DNA of 64,000 bases from Bacillota bacterium (GTDB taxonomy: Bacteria > Bacillota > Clostridia > Christensenellales > SZUA-584), in assembly GCA_023391105.1 (NCBI GenBank), contig JAEWBO010000043.1, positions 10,957 through 74,956 on the forward strand, given 5' to 3'. The notes under the pieces were generated by a model that worked only from the letters and a program-made list of their open reading frames with translations, searched no databases and had not been told where the DNA came from. How positions within the stretch are numbered: position 1 is the stretch's first letter; the number at the start of each line of letters is the position of its first letter. The position numbers and the translations under genes were made by a program. Below, in pieces: positions 24,142 through 32,128 of the stretch.

Positions 24142-24173
24142 CATATGCATAAATGAAAGAAAAGGAGATTTTT

Positions 24174-24227
24174 ATGACATTCACCAAAATGGATATTGTG
24201 GCACATACGGAGGTATGTGTAAAATAA
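24174..24227 (+). CDS. 17-residue leader frame upstream of rsgA
   Basis: The ATG at 24174 follows AAAGGAG with ideal spacing and opens a 17-codon frame (MTFTKMDIVAHTEVCVK) ending at TAA 24225-24227. Its 3' part holds GGAGGTATG (24209-24217), perfectly complementary to CATACCTCC at 24237-24245. The frame may be a leader controlling rsgA translation, or a chance frame with a good site. Confidence 0.4.
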   Translation: MTFTKMDIVAHTEVCVK

Positions 24228-24245
24228 CGCTTGCATCATACCTCC
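24209..24245 (+). repeat. Inverted repeat in rsgA leader
   Basis: GGAGGTATG and CATACCTCC form a 9-bp perfect stem with a 19-nt loop between the leader frame and rsgA. There is no T-run, so it is not a terminator. Confidence 0.55.
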
Positions 24246-24275
24246 AATACATTTATAAGCGATTCTTTGGAGGAT

Positions 24276-25355
24276 ATGAAATTGGATAAATTAAAAATAT
24301 ACGGGCTATCAGCCCAGTTTGAAGCACAGGCCAAGCTATACGGCAGCGGTGTGTGCGGACGCGTTGTCTCGCAGAGCAAGGAGCTGTACAGAGTCGTCAC
24401 GCAAGATGCAGAGCTCTTCGCGGAAGTCTCGGGCAAATTTCGCTATGACGCAAAGCGTCTGAGCGATTTTCCGGCTGTGGGCGATTTTGTGATGCTGGAC
24501 CGTTCTCAAGGCGATAGCGGCAACGGCATTATCTCGCATGTGCTGACACGCAAAAGCGTGTTCGAACGAAAAGCGCCGGGGCAAACCATCGACACGCAGG
24601 TTGTGGCCGCCAATATCGACATCGTCTTTATTTGCTCGGCTCTCAATAACGACTACAATCTAAGGCGGCTCGAACGGTACCTCTCAATTGCGTGGAGCAG
24701 CGGAGCGGTGCCGGTGGTTGTGCTCACAAAGGCCGACATTTGCGATGATACCGTGGAAAAGCTCGCCGAGGTGAGCGCAGTGGCGATCGGTGCGGATGTT
24801 CTTTTGACATCCGGGATGATTCCCGATACGCTGGCCAGATTGCGGGCGTATTTGCAGGACGGTGTCACCGCTGCTTTCATCGGGTCTTCGGGCGTCGGAA
24901 AATCCACATTGATCAACGCACTCATCGGCGATGAACGGCTGCGCACCGCTGGAATACGGGGCGACGACAAGGGTCGGCACACCACCACCCGCCGCGAGCT
25001 GATTTTGCTGCCGCAGGGCGGCATCGTGATCGATACGCCGGGCATGAGAGAGATCGGCGTGGATTCGGCCGACATCACCAAGGCCTTTGCAGATATTGAT
25101 GCGCTGGCGGCGAAATGCCGTTTCCGCGACTGCACGCACAAGTCCGAGCCGGGCTGTGCGGTGAGAGCCGCGATTGAGAATGGGCAGCTTGACGCGCAAA
25201 GGCTTGAAAGCTATTTCAAGCTGAAAAAAGAGGCGCGTTACGACGGGCTAAACGCCAAACAAATCGAAAAAGAAAAAATTGATACCATGTTCGCTGGTTT
25301 TGGCGGCATCAAGAACGCCAAAAAGTTCGCCAAAGAAAAAAGAAAATATGATTGA
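24276..25355 (+). CDS. rsgA: Ribosome small-subunit-dependent GTPase RsgA
   Basis: RsgA helps mature the 30S subunit. The protein has an N-terminal OB-fold domain (GRVVSQSKELYRVVTQ), then a circularly permuted GTPase with G4 VVLTKADI before G1 GSSGVGKSTLINAL and G3 DTPGMRE. The C-terminal zinc site is CRFRDCTHKSEPGCAV (Cys, Cys, His, Cys). About 359 residues, slightly longer than typical. The ATG at 24276 lies only 2 bp after GGAGG, so the in-frame TTG at 24282 (8-bp spacing) is an equally good start. It is preceded by a short leader frame and followed by a terminator. Confidence 0.95.
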   Translation: MKLDKLKIYGLSAQFEAQAKLYGSGVCGRVVSQSKELYRVVTQDAELFAEVSGKFRYDAKRLSDFPAVGDFVMLDRSQGDSGNGIISHVLTRKSVFERKAPGQTIDTQVVAANIDIVFICSALNNDYNLRRLERYLSIAWSSGAVPVVVLTKADICDDTVEKLAEVSAVAIGADVLLTSGMIPDTLARLRAYLQDGVTAAFIGSSGVGKSTLINALIGDERLRTAGIRGDDKGRHTTTRRELILLPQGGIVIDTPGMREIGVDSADITKAFADIDALAAKCRFRDCTHKSEPGCAVRAAIENGQLDAQRLESYFKLKKEARYDGLNAKQIEKEKIDTMFAGFGGIKNAKKFAKEKRKYD

Positions 25356-25361
25356 ACCACT

Positions 25362-25393
25362 AAATCCCGGACTGACTCAGTCAGGGATTTTTT
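25362..25393 (+). terminator. Intrinsic terminator of rsgA
   Basis: AAATCCC (25362-25368) pairs with GGGATTT (25384-25390), with ACTGA/TCAGT inside, then a T-run, 6 bp after the stop. Confidence 0.85.
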
Positions 25394-25431
25394 AATTTTA
25401 TCACAGGAAAAAAACGCGCTGTAACAATAAC

Positions 25432-25485
25432 TATCATTCTGAGCGAGTATAGCGAGTGACTACGGAGTGGACATGAATCTGAAAT
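25432..25485 (+). repeat. Partial copy of the GTCATTC dispersed element
   Basis: ATCATTCTGAGCGAG, GCGAGTGACTACGGAGTGGA and ATGAATC match one half of the 99-bp element (compare 17425-17475). The other half is not recognisable. Confidence 0.5.
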
Positions 25486-25635
25486 AGATGCTTAGCTCAC
25501 TATGATCCTCTGTATGACATAAATAACTGATTATTGAGACTGAATCTAGAACGCGTCTCGGAACGTTACATGCCTTTAGGTGCGGATGACAAGCGTCCCT
25601 TATTGGTTCCACAGGCTGTCGATAAACCTTGTTTT

Positions 25636-25734
25636 GTCATTCCGAGCCTGTCGACTACGGTAGTGGATCGGAATCCCATGAAAAGTGCTTTGTAGAAGGG
25701 GATTCCTCTATCGCTTACGCTCAATCGGAATGAC
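25636..25734 (-). repeat. 99-bp MITE-like element, copy B
   Basis: Bounded by GTCATTCCGA and TCGGAATGAC, exactly 99 bp. Its reverse complement aligns end to end with copy A at 17425-17523. It contains no gene. Confidence 0.7.
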
Positions 25735-26022
25735 ATAAGTAACTTTTTTGACACTCTGAAGAACCCCTTTTGGGGTTCTAGTAAAACACCTCTTTAGGGA
25801 TGGAAACTTATTTTTGCGGAACCACTGATTAATTCAGTATGCCCGCCTTATATTCCCATGCATTTGAAGTATACATAATTCTACCATTATGTTTAATTAT
25901 ACACCAAGGGTTTTCCGTAACAGCATGGGTGAAAGAAGATTCGGAGAAAACCTGTACAGATCGTTTCCGACGTGCTGTAACTGGTCACCGTCCGGATTTC
26001 CATGTTTAAAGGAAACCGCTCA
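25735..26022. other. Gene-free spacer
   Basis: There is no credible gene. An imperfect GAACCCC..GGGGTTC hairpin occurs near 25760-25780; the rest is AT-rich. A short open frame on the plus strand (25889-26092) runs antisense into the lipoprotein gene and lacks a binding site. Confidence 0.4.
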
Positions 26023-26454
26023 TTATTCGACACTGAACAATAAAGTGGCATCAGGGTCGTCCCTGCCTTCAATATATATATCAACGCTGTAATCTCCTGT
26101 TGGCCATAAATTATCAGATGACAACGTACTGGATATATATACACCGCTTTTTCCTTCAGCGTCTACGACTACCTCATCAATGACTTGTTCTTCGGTTATA
26201 TAATTCCATACAAACCTTACCTTTGTATCTTCCGGTGCATTGTTCAGTATACCCACAGCAATAAAATGAGGTGCATCCTGAGTATAAGTCGTGACAGTAT
26301 CTACAGGTTTACCATCTTGCATATCTGTTGTCATCACTGCGTCAGTCATGTTTGCAGTGCTGAAGCTGAATTCGAAGCCATTAGATTGGATGGTACATCC
26401 CACAGAACCTAACAATAAAGTAACAAGAACCAATAAACAAAATATTTTCTTCAT
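26023..26454 (-). CDS. AT-rich lipoprotein of unknown function
   Basis: The 143-residue protein has a signal peptide and lipobox GSVGC (Cys20). The mature part is beta-rich (DTKVRFVWNYITEEQVIDEV, then SGVYISSTLSSDNLWPTGDY), suggesting one Ig-like extracellular domain. The coding DNA is more AT-rich than neighbouring housekeeping genes. It stands alone in a spacer region with repeats and may be acquired. No family is recognised. Confidence 0.7.
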   Translation of the reverse strand: MKKIFCLLVLVTLLLGSVGCTIQSNGFEFSFSTANMTDAVMTTDMQDGKPVDTVTTYTQDAPHFIAVGILNNAPEDTKVRFVWNYITEEQVIDEVVVDAEGKSGVYISSTLSSDNLWPTGDYSVDIYIEGRDDPDATLLFSVE

Positions 26455-26705
26455 AAATCACTCCAATTAAATTAAGCAGATTTGCCCATGTTAAAAACAT
26501 TATAATATTAACATATTATATTAATAATAGATATACGACAAAAGCATGTCAAGTATGACTCGTTTAAACAGAACATAACTGATTGTGCCCCGTACATACA
26601 CAAGGCTGCACTTTGCACAGCATCGACAAAGTGTTATCATTTCATTTTGCACAGCCTGCAAAAACAGCAAAATATAGTACCCTGCCTTTTTTCCTTCCCT
26701 TTATA

Positions 26706-26735
26706 TTGTAGCTTTTGGTTCTCCTATGCTATAAT
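26706..26735 (+). promoter_or_regulatory. Extended -10 promoter of mrnC operon
   Basis: TTGTAG (26706-26711), 18 bp, TATAAT (26730-26735) with TG one base upstream (TGCTATAAT). The likely start site is 26742 or 26743, next to the first ATG. Confidence 0.6.
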
Positions 26736-26742
26736 CAAACAG

Positions 26743-27180
26743 ATGGACAAAAAAGACGAAAAACTCACGCTATTAAGCGCGATTGATGAGAGTATGATCC
26801 GCGAAATGTCGCCGCTCAATCTCGCCTATATCGGAGACACGGTGTACGACCTGTATATCCGAAGCTTTCTTGTTAAAAATAAGAAGGGCCGTGTGACCGA
26901 TATGCATAAACAGGCCTCCGCAGTGGTAAACGCGCGTGCGCAGGCACAGGCGGCGTTGCTGCTGTCGCCGTCGTTTAGCGAGCGGGAAAGCGATATATTC
27001 CGTCTCGGAAAGAACGCCAAAAGCCAGCCGCCAAAGAACATGAGCCATGAAGATTATTCGCTGGCCACGGGGCTGGAAACTGTGATCGGGTATCTGTACT
27101 TAACGGGCCAGACGCAGCGGTTGGAAGTGCTTTTTTCCGTGATTATCGCGCATTTTATGGGGGAGGAACCAAATGCCTGA
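26743..27180 (+). CDS. mrnC: Mini-ribonuclease III
   Basis: The 145-residue protein is the catalytic RNase III domain without a double-stranded RNA-binding domain. Mini-III trims the ends of 23S rRNA precursor. Features are SPLNLAYIGDTVYDLYIRSF (catalytic Asp), the VNARAQAQAALL helix and SLATGLETVIGYLYLTGQ (catalytic Glu). The ATG at 26743 lacks a ribosome binding site and begins 7-8 bp after an extended -10 box, so the mRNA may be leaderless; an ATG at 26794 would lose only a short tail. Overlaps thyX by 8 bp. Confidence 0.92.
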   Translation: MDKKDEKLTLLSAIDESMIREMSPLNLAYIGDTVYDLYIRSFLVKNKKGRVTDMHKQASAVVNARAQAQAALLLSPSFSERESDIFRLGKNAKSQPPKNMSHEDYSLATGLETVIGYLYLTGQTQRLEVLFSVIIAHFMGEEPNA

Positions 27181-27907
27181 AGTCACACAAAACGTAAAGC
27201 TCATATCCTGCACGCCCGACGCGGCGAAGCTGACCGCGATGGCGGCCAAGCTGTGCTACAGCCAGTCGCATATAGACGACATTGAAAACGGCCTCACAAG
27301 CGAAAAGGCGGCAGCGTTCATCTCGCGCATTGTGGACATCGGACATCTGTCTACCATCGAACACGCAAGCTACACGTTTGGCATCGAGGGTGTCTCTCGC
27401 ACGCTGCTCGCACAAATCACGAGGCACCGCATCGCCAGCTTTTCGGTGCAGTCCCAGCGGTATGTGAGCTATGCGGAAAAAGGCTTTGGCTATATCATAC
27501 CGCCCGCGATACGAGAACTGGGCGACGAGGCGGTCAAGAAATACGAACAGCAGATGGATACGATACAGGGCTGGTACAACGACTGGCAGACAGAGCTCGG
27601 TAACGAGGGCGAAAAGTCCAACGAAGACGCGCGGTTTGTGCTGCCGGGCGCATGCGAAACGCGTATGCTGCTCACAATGAACGCAAGGGAGCTGCTGCAT
27701 TTCTTCTCGCTCAGGTGCTGCAACCGCGCCCAGTGGGAAATTCGTGCGCTGGCCTGGCGTATGCTGGAGCTCACACTGCCCACTGCCCCCGCGCTGTTCT
27801 CCGCAGCAGGCCCTTCGTGCGTGCGCGGCGTGTGCGGCGAAGGCAAAAAAACATGCGGCCTCGCCAAAGACGTGCGCGAGAAGCTGCAAGCAATAATGAA
27901 AGGTTAA
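27173..27907 (+). CDS. thyX: Flavin-dependent thymidylate synthase ThyX
   Basis: The 244-residue protein methylates dUMP to dTMP with methylene-tetrahydrofolate, FAD and NADPH. The ThyX motif is ITRHRIASFSVQSQRYV (RHRx7S), and the C-terminal substrate-binding block ARELLHFFSLRCCNRAQWEI is present. GGGGGAGG lies in the end of mrnC, whose stop it overlaps by 8 bp. Its place between mrnC and rlmB is common in Clostridia. No thyA-type enzyme is seen in the window. Confidence 0.96.
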   Translation: MPEVTQNVKLISCTPDAAKLTAMAAKLCYSQSHIDDIENGLTSEKAAAFISRIVDIGHLSTIEHASYTFGIEGVSRTLLAQITRHRIASFSVQSQRYVSYAEKGFGYIIPPAIRELGDEAVKKYEQQMDTIQGWYNDWQTELGNEGEKSNEDARFVLPGACETRMLLTMNARELLHFFSLRCCNRAQWEIRALAWRMLELTLPTAPALFSAAGPSCVRGVCGEGKKTCGLAKDVREKLQAIMKG

Positions 27908-27910
27908 CAC

Positions 27911-28663
27911 ATGGACATTATATATGGCAGAAACGCGGTCAAGGCCGCGATCAAATCCGGCCGCTCGATCGACAAGGTCATTGCGGTCAAGGAGCTTAAT
28001 GACCCGAGCGTGCGCGAGATACTGACGCTCGCGGCACAGCATCACGTCCCCATCGTGCGTGCGGACAAACGCAAGCTGGACAGCCTGTGCTTGCCTTTCG
28101 GGCACGATGGCAAGCCCGCAAACCATCAGGGCGTCGTGGTCGTGACCGCAGCGAAGGATTACGCGTCTCTGGAAGACGTGCTCGCATTGGCTGAACAACG
28201 CGGCGAGCCGCCGTTTATCGTGATACTCGACGGCGTGACCGACGAAGGCAATTTAGGTTCCATCATCCGCAGCGCCGAGGTGCTGGGCGCTCACGGCGTT
28301 GTCATGGGCAAGCGCCGCAGCGCGTCGCTGTCCGCCGTGGCTTACAAAGCATCATCCGGCGCGGCAGAGGTGCTGCCCGTGGTCAAGGCCACGAATCTTA
28401 ACGCCGTGATTGATGAGCTCAAGAGCAAAAATGTCTGGATCGTGGGTGCGGATATGGAAGGCAGAGATGTGGAAACCATCGATCTAAAGGGCGCCATCGC
28501 CGTCGTCGTCGGTTCAGAGGGCGATGGGCTCTCGCGCCTGGTGAAGGAAGGCTGCGATTTTCTCGCGCGCATTCCCATGAAAGGAAAGACAGGTTCACTC
28601 AACGCGGCGGTCGCTACGGCTGTCATCATGTACGAAAAGGTCCGGCAGGACGCGCACTCATGA
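27911..28663 (+). CDS. rlmB: 23S rRNA (guanosine-2'-O-)-methyltransferase RlmB (SpoU family)
   Basis: The 250-residue protein is of the SPOUT/TrmH family. The N-terminal substrate-binding domain begins MDIIYGRNAVKAAIKSG. The SpoU motifs are ILDGVTDEGNLGSIIRSAEV (motif 1), AVVVGSEGDGLSRLV (motif 2) and IPMKGKTGSLNAAVATAV (motif 3), which together form the trefoil knot binding SAM. It sits between thyX and yacP, overlapping yacP by 4 bp, in the same operon. Confidence 0.94.
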   Translation: MDIIYGRNAVKAAIKSGRSIDKVIAVKELNDPSVREILTLAAQHHVPIVRADKRKLDSLCLPFGHDGKPANHQGVVVVTAAKDYASLEDVLALAEQRGEPPFIVILDGVTDEGNLGSIIRSAEVLGAHGVVMGKRRSASLSAVAYKASSGAAEVLPVVKATNLNAVIDELKSKNVWIVGADMEGRDVETIDLKGAIAVVVGSEGDGLSRLVKEGCDFLARIPMKGKTGSLNAAVATAVIMYEKVRQDAHS

Positions 28664-29115
28664 TCGTCGACGGCTACAATGTGATATACGCCTGGGGGCT
28701 GGATACGTCAAATCTCGAGGATGCCCGCATATCCCTGCTGGATATTCTCGATGATTTTGCCGGATTCACCGGCGAATCCATCACAGTCGTTTTCGACGGT
28801 TACCGCACGAAAAGCGCGATGAGCGAAACACGCTACGGCCTTATCGACGTGGTGTTCACTGCACACGGCGTCACTGCCGACACGCATATCCAGCGCATCG
28901 CCAAAACAAGCAGCCAGCCTGTCACAGTGGTGACGGCGGACTATCTTGAACAGCTATCGGTATTTGGCTCTGGCTCCATGCGCTTAACCCCTGCCGAGCT
29001 TCAAATTCTCATTCGTCAGGCGCGAGAAAAGCATATCGCACTCATTCACCGCAGCACCCTTACCGGCAAAGAGCTAAAACGCAAGCTTTACCTTGATGGT
29101 ATGTCAGAAAATTGA
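28660..29115 (+). CDS. yacP: NYN-domain ribonuclease, YacP/Rae1 family
   Basis: The 151-residue single NYN (PIN-like) domain begins with MIVDGYNVIYAWGLD and carries acidic active-site residues in FDGYRTKSAM and HGVTADTHIQRIA. YacP homologues (Rae1) are ribosome-associated endoribonucleases that cut mRNA in the A site. It overlaps rlmB by 4 bp and is followed by sigH on a separate promoter. The length is somewhat shorter than Bacillus YacP. Confidence 0.9.
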   Translation: MIVDGYNVIYAWGLDTSNLEDARISLLDILDDFAGFTGESITVVFDGYRTKSAMSETRYGLIDVVFTAHGVTADTHIQRIAKTSSQPVTVVTADYLEQLSVFGSGSMRLTPAELQILIRQAREKHIALIHRSTLTGKELKRKLYLDGMSEN

Positions 29116-29157
29116 TGTAATCACATAACATGTAATCACGATCGCATTGTATCCTGC

Positions 29158-29186
29158 TTGACGCTAAACTGGACAACCGTTATAAT
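29158..29186 (+). promoter_or_regulatory. Sigma-A promoter of sigH
   Basis: TTGACG (29158-29163), 17 bp, TATAAT (29181-29186). Just upstream the 10-mer ATGTAATCAC occurs twice (29115-29124 and 29130-29139), a possible regulator site. Confidence 0.75.
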
Positions 29187-29227
29187 GTAAATATCAAGCA
29201 TAGGCCTTAAAAGCAGGAGGACATAAA

Positions 29228-29878
29228 TTGACGACTCTGTCTTCATTGAAAGAATCACCGACACGCTACGGGGACATGACGGATGAGGCCGTTGCGGAGC
29301 TTGCGCGTGGTTACGACGGCGATGCACTCGAGTATCTGCTCAATAAGTACAAGAATTTCGTGCGTGCCAAAGCGCGTTCTTATTTTCTTATTGGCGCAGA
29401 CAGAGAGGATATCGTACAGGAGGGCATGATCGGTCTTTATAAGGCGGTTCGTGATTTTCGTTCGTCCAAACTCACGTCTTTTCGTGCTTTTGCGGAGCTT
29501 TGCGTCACGCGGCAGATCATCACGGCCATTAAAACAGCGACGCGCCAGAAGCACCGCCCGCTCAATTCCTACATCTCATTAAACAAACCCGCTTATGATG
29601 AGGAATCCGACCGCATGCTGATCGACGTCATATCCAGCAGTAAGATTTCCAATCCTGAGGATATCATCATCGGGCGTGAGGATTTTTCCTCCATCGAAAC
29701 AAAAATGAGCAAAATATTATCACCGCTTGAAATGCAGGTGCTTAAGAAATATATCGACGGCAAATCGTATTTCGAGGTCGCCGAGGAATTAAACCGCAGC
29801 GTCAAATCTGTGGACAATGCGCTCCAGCGCGTGAAAAACAAGCTGGAAAAGCTTATCAGTACCGAAAACGGCTTATAA
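29228..29878 (+). CDS. sigH: RNA polymerase sigma-H factor (Spo0H type)
   Basis: The 216-residue protein is the sigma factor of early stationary phase and sporulation onset. Region 2 reads LEYLLNKYKNFVRAKARSYF, then ADREDIVQEGMIGLYKAVRD and FRAFAELCVTRQIITAIKTA. Region 4 is LSPLEMQVLKKYIDGKSYFE, then EELNRSVKSVDNALQRVKNK. The start is TTG at 29228, 7 bp after AGGAGG. The order yacP-sigH matches Bacillus and Clostridium, but the usual rpmG-secE-nusG genes do not follow. Confidence 0.94.
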   Translation: MTTLSSLKESPTRYGDMTDEAVAELARGYDGDALEYLLNKYKNFVRAKARSYFLIGADREDIVQEGMIGLYKAVRDFRSSKLTSFRAFAELCVTRQIITAIKTATRQKHRPLNSYISLNKPAYDEESDRMLIDVISSSKISNPEDIIIGREDFSSIETKMSKILSPLEMQVLKKYIDGKSYFEVAEELNRSVKSVDNALQRVKNKLEKLISTENGL

Positions 29879-29885
29879 TGATAGC

Positions 29886-30260
29886 ATGAAACAATCTTTA
29901 GAGTGGCTGAAAAGCCACCTGCTAAATCTTGAAAACGAATTGCTGCTTGGCGAGACCCGCCGGTCGGCGCAAAGAATCGGGGAGCTGCTCTCACCCGATT
30001 TTTTTGAATTTTGCAGTTCAGGTATTGCCTATCATTACCGCCCCGGCCATACGTTTTCCGCCTTCCCTGCACGAATCTGCATTACTATCGAAGACTTTTG
30101 TATCAAGCCGCTTGCGGACAACTGCATTCTTGCCACGTACCTTTGCATCAAGCACGACGAAACAAACGGCTCAAGCAGCCGCAGCCTTCGGAGCTCCGTC
30201 TGGCAGGAAACTGACGGCGCATGGAAAATTGTCTTTCATCAGGGCACGCCTTGTTTGTGA
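29886..30260 (+). CDS. NTF2-like / DUF4440-type small protein
   Basis: The 124-residue protein begins 7 bp after sigH and may be its last operon member. It has an N-terminal helix (LKSHLLNLENELLLGETRRS) and a sheet ending SSVWQETDGAWKIVFHQGTPC, the common C-terminal strand of NTF2/SnoaL/DUF4440 folds. Such proteins bind small ligands or act as simple enzymes or immunity-type proteins. No active-site residues can be assigned. Confidence 0.7.
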   Translation: MKQSLEWLKSHLLNLENELLLGETRRSAQRIGELLSPDFFEFCSSGIAYHYRPGHTFSAFPARICITIEDFCIKPLADNCILATYLCIKHDETNGSSSRSLRSSVWQETDGAWKIVFHQGTPCL

Positions 30261-30381
30261 ATTTATTTATCTATCACACTTCCTTACTCTTGTTACAACT
30301 CTTATAGATAGTGCTTTTTATTAATCCAAATAGTTATTTAGACTCTTTATATTCATTATACAAAAAATATTATCGCCAATA

Positions 30382-30433
30382 TTGACCACATGGTCAATAC
30401 ATGCTACAATATGGATGTTGACCATCTGGTCAA
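30382..30433 (+). promoter_or_regulatory. Promoter with two TetR operators for ABC operon
   Basis: Two perfect palindromes, TTGACCA-CA-TGGTCAA (30382-30397) and TTGACCA-TC-TGGTCAA (30418-30433), flank a promoter. Its -35 (TTGACC, 30382-30387) lies inside the first and its extended -10 (TGCTACAAT, ending 30410) between them. The TetR gene at 32129 in the same operon is the likely binder. Confidence 0.8.
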
Positions 30434-30452
30434 CAGGAAGGAGCATATAATC

Positions 30453-31325
30453 ATGAAGGTCATATCAGCACAGCAGCTGACCAAGGTCTACGGCAAAAAC
30501 CGAGGCATCACCGATCTTGATATAAGTGTGGATGAAAGCGAGATTTACGGCTTTATCGGCCCGAATGGTGCGGGTAAATCGACAACGATCAAGCTGCTGC
30601 TTGATTTTATTCGGCCCACCTCGGGCAGCTGCCGCATTTTCGGACAAAACTGCATTGCCGCGTCCTCAGAGGTCAAGAAGGATATCGGCTATATTCCCGC
30701 CGAGGTAAACTATTATGACGGCATGAAGGTTTTAGACCTGCTTATCTATGCGTCAAGATATTATCCCGGCAATCATCAGTTGTATACCAAGAAGCTCTGC
30801 AATGCGCTCGATCTGGATACCTCGCGCAAAATCAGCGAGCTTTCAACAGGTAACAAAAAGAAGGTCGCTATCGTGCAGGCGATGCTTCACAAGCCAAAGC
30901 TGCTGATCATGGACGAACCCACTTCCGGGCTCGACCCGTTGATACAGCATGAATTCTACGGTCTCGTGGAGGAAGCGAACCGCCAAGGCGCGACTGTCTT
31001 TTTCTCGTCGCACGTCTTGAGCGAGGTGCAGCGCGTATGCAACAGAGTCGGCATCATACGCGAAGGCCGTCTGATCAGCACGCAAACCATGCAAGAGCTT
31101 ACCGCGGCGCAGTACAAGCGCGTTAAAGCCACGTTGGACGGAGATTTCTCGCTTCCCGGCTCAGAGGATGTCAAAAAGCAAGACGGTACAATCGAGTTCC
31201 TCTATAAAGGCTCTCCAGACGCGCTGTTAAAGGCACTCGCAACTCGCCATGTGAGCAACGTTCTTATTGAAGACCCGCCGCTGGAGGACATCTTTATGAC
31301 GTATTACCGGGAAGGAGGCAAATAG
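30453..31325 (+). CDS. ABC transporter ATP-binding protein (ABC-2 type exporter)
   Basis: The 290-residue protein has Walker A GPNGAGKSTTIKLL, Q-loop region GYIPAEVNYYDGM, signature LSTGNKKKVAIVQ (LSTGN, a common variant of LSGGQ) and Walker B LLIMDEPTSGLDP. The H-loop is FFSSHVLSE. The C-terminal tail is typical of drug or antibiotic peptide exporters. The ATG at 30453 follows GGAAGGAG. It pairs with the permease directly downstream and is under TetR-type palindromes. Substrate unknown. Confidence 0.93.
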   Translation: MKVISAQQLTKVYGKNRGITDLDISVDESEIYGFIGPNGAGKSTTIKLLLDFIRPTSGSCRIFGQNCIAASSEVKKDIGYIPAEVNYYDGMKVLDLLIYASRYYPGNHQLYTKKLCNALDLDTSRKISELSTGNKKKVAIVQAMLHKPKLLIMDEPTSGLDPLIQHEFYGLVEEANRQGATVFFSSHVLSEVQRVCNRVGIIREGRLISTQTMQELTAAQYKRVKATLDGDFSLPGSEDVKKQDGTIEFLYKGSPDALLKALATRHVSNVLIEDPPLEDIFMTYYREGGK

Positions 31326-31326
31326 T

Positions 31327-32124
31327 ATGACTTTGTTTATAAGAGAGCTTAAGGGCAACTTCAAATCCTTTGTGATATGGACACTGTGCATCATTGTGAT
31401 GCTGGGTGTATTCATGGCGATGTTCCCGTCGTTCGCGGCGCAGGGCGACAGTCTTGACCAGATGCTATCTGGCTTCTCAGAGGATATGCTCAAAATGTTC
31501 AGCTTTGACAACCTTGAATTTACAGTTGGAATCGATTATTACGCCTATATGTTCCAGTACATGCTGCTCGCGGCGATGATACAGTTCATGGTTTTGGGCG
31601 CAGGCCTGATATCCAAAGAGGAAGATGGCGGCACAATCAATTTCCTTTACGCTAAGCCGCTGTCCCGAACGTCGATTGTCACAACAAAGTTCCTTGCGGG
31701 GCTCACGTATGCCGCCGCGTTCTTCATCGTCTATACGGTATCGGCGTGCGCTGTGCTTGCCATTGTGGATACCGCAGCCATTGATTTTGGCGTCGTGCTG
31801 CTTTTCAGCTTCGCGCTGCTTTTGGGACAGCTCATGCTGATGGGTATCGGCATGCTGCTCTCGATGTTCGTCACAAAAACAAGAACGCTGATGTCTCTTT
31901 CTATCGGCGTTGTGCTGCTGATGTACATCTTAAGCATGGTGGTAAATCTGAACGCCGACTTAGGCGCTCTGAAATATCTCACGCCGTTTCAGTATTTCGA
32001 TTCGCGCTCAATACTGCACAATATGAGAATTGAATGGATATACGCAATATTGCCTGTCAGCGTTGGCCTTGCGGGGTATGCGCTGTCTCTGGTAATATAT
32101 AACCGAAGGGACTTAAAATGCTGA
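31327..32124 (+). CDS. ABC-2 type permease
   Basis: The 265-residue protein has six hydrophobic segments (FVIWTLCIIVMLGVFMAMF, YMLLAAMIQFMVLGAGLISK, and so on). The KEEDGGTINFLYAKPLSRTS segment marks the ABC-2 permease family. It is the membrane half of the exporter with the ATPase one base upstream. An amphipathic extracellular part lies between helices 1 and 2. Confidence 0.9.
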   Translation: MTLFIRELKGNFKSFVIWTLCIIVMLGVFMAMFPSFAAQGDSLDQMLSGFSEDMLKMFSFDNLEFTVGIDYYAYMFQYMLLAAMIQFMVLGAGLISKEEDGGTINFLYAKPLSRTSIVTTKFLAGLTYAAAFFIVYTVSACAVLAIVDTAAIDFGVVLLFSFALLLGQLMLMGIGMLLSMFVTKTRTLMSLSIGVVLLMYILSMVVNLNADLGALKYLTPFQYFDSRSILHNMRIEWIYAILPVSVGLAGYALSLVIYNRRDLKC

Positions 32125-32128
32125 TCAT

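Noticed and set aside
27155..28198. 347-codon frame antisense to thyX and rlmB
   Set aside because: Overlaps two certain genes on the other strand; composition is typical of an antisense shadow.
29879..30452. Search for tRNA and the rpmG-secE-nusG genes after sigH
   Set aside because: No cloverleaf or T-loop signature and no such genes; the order simply breaks here.
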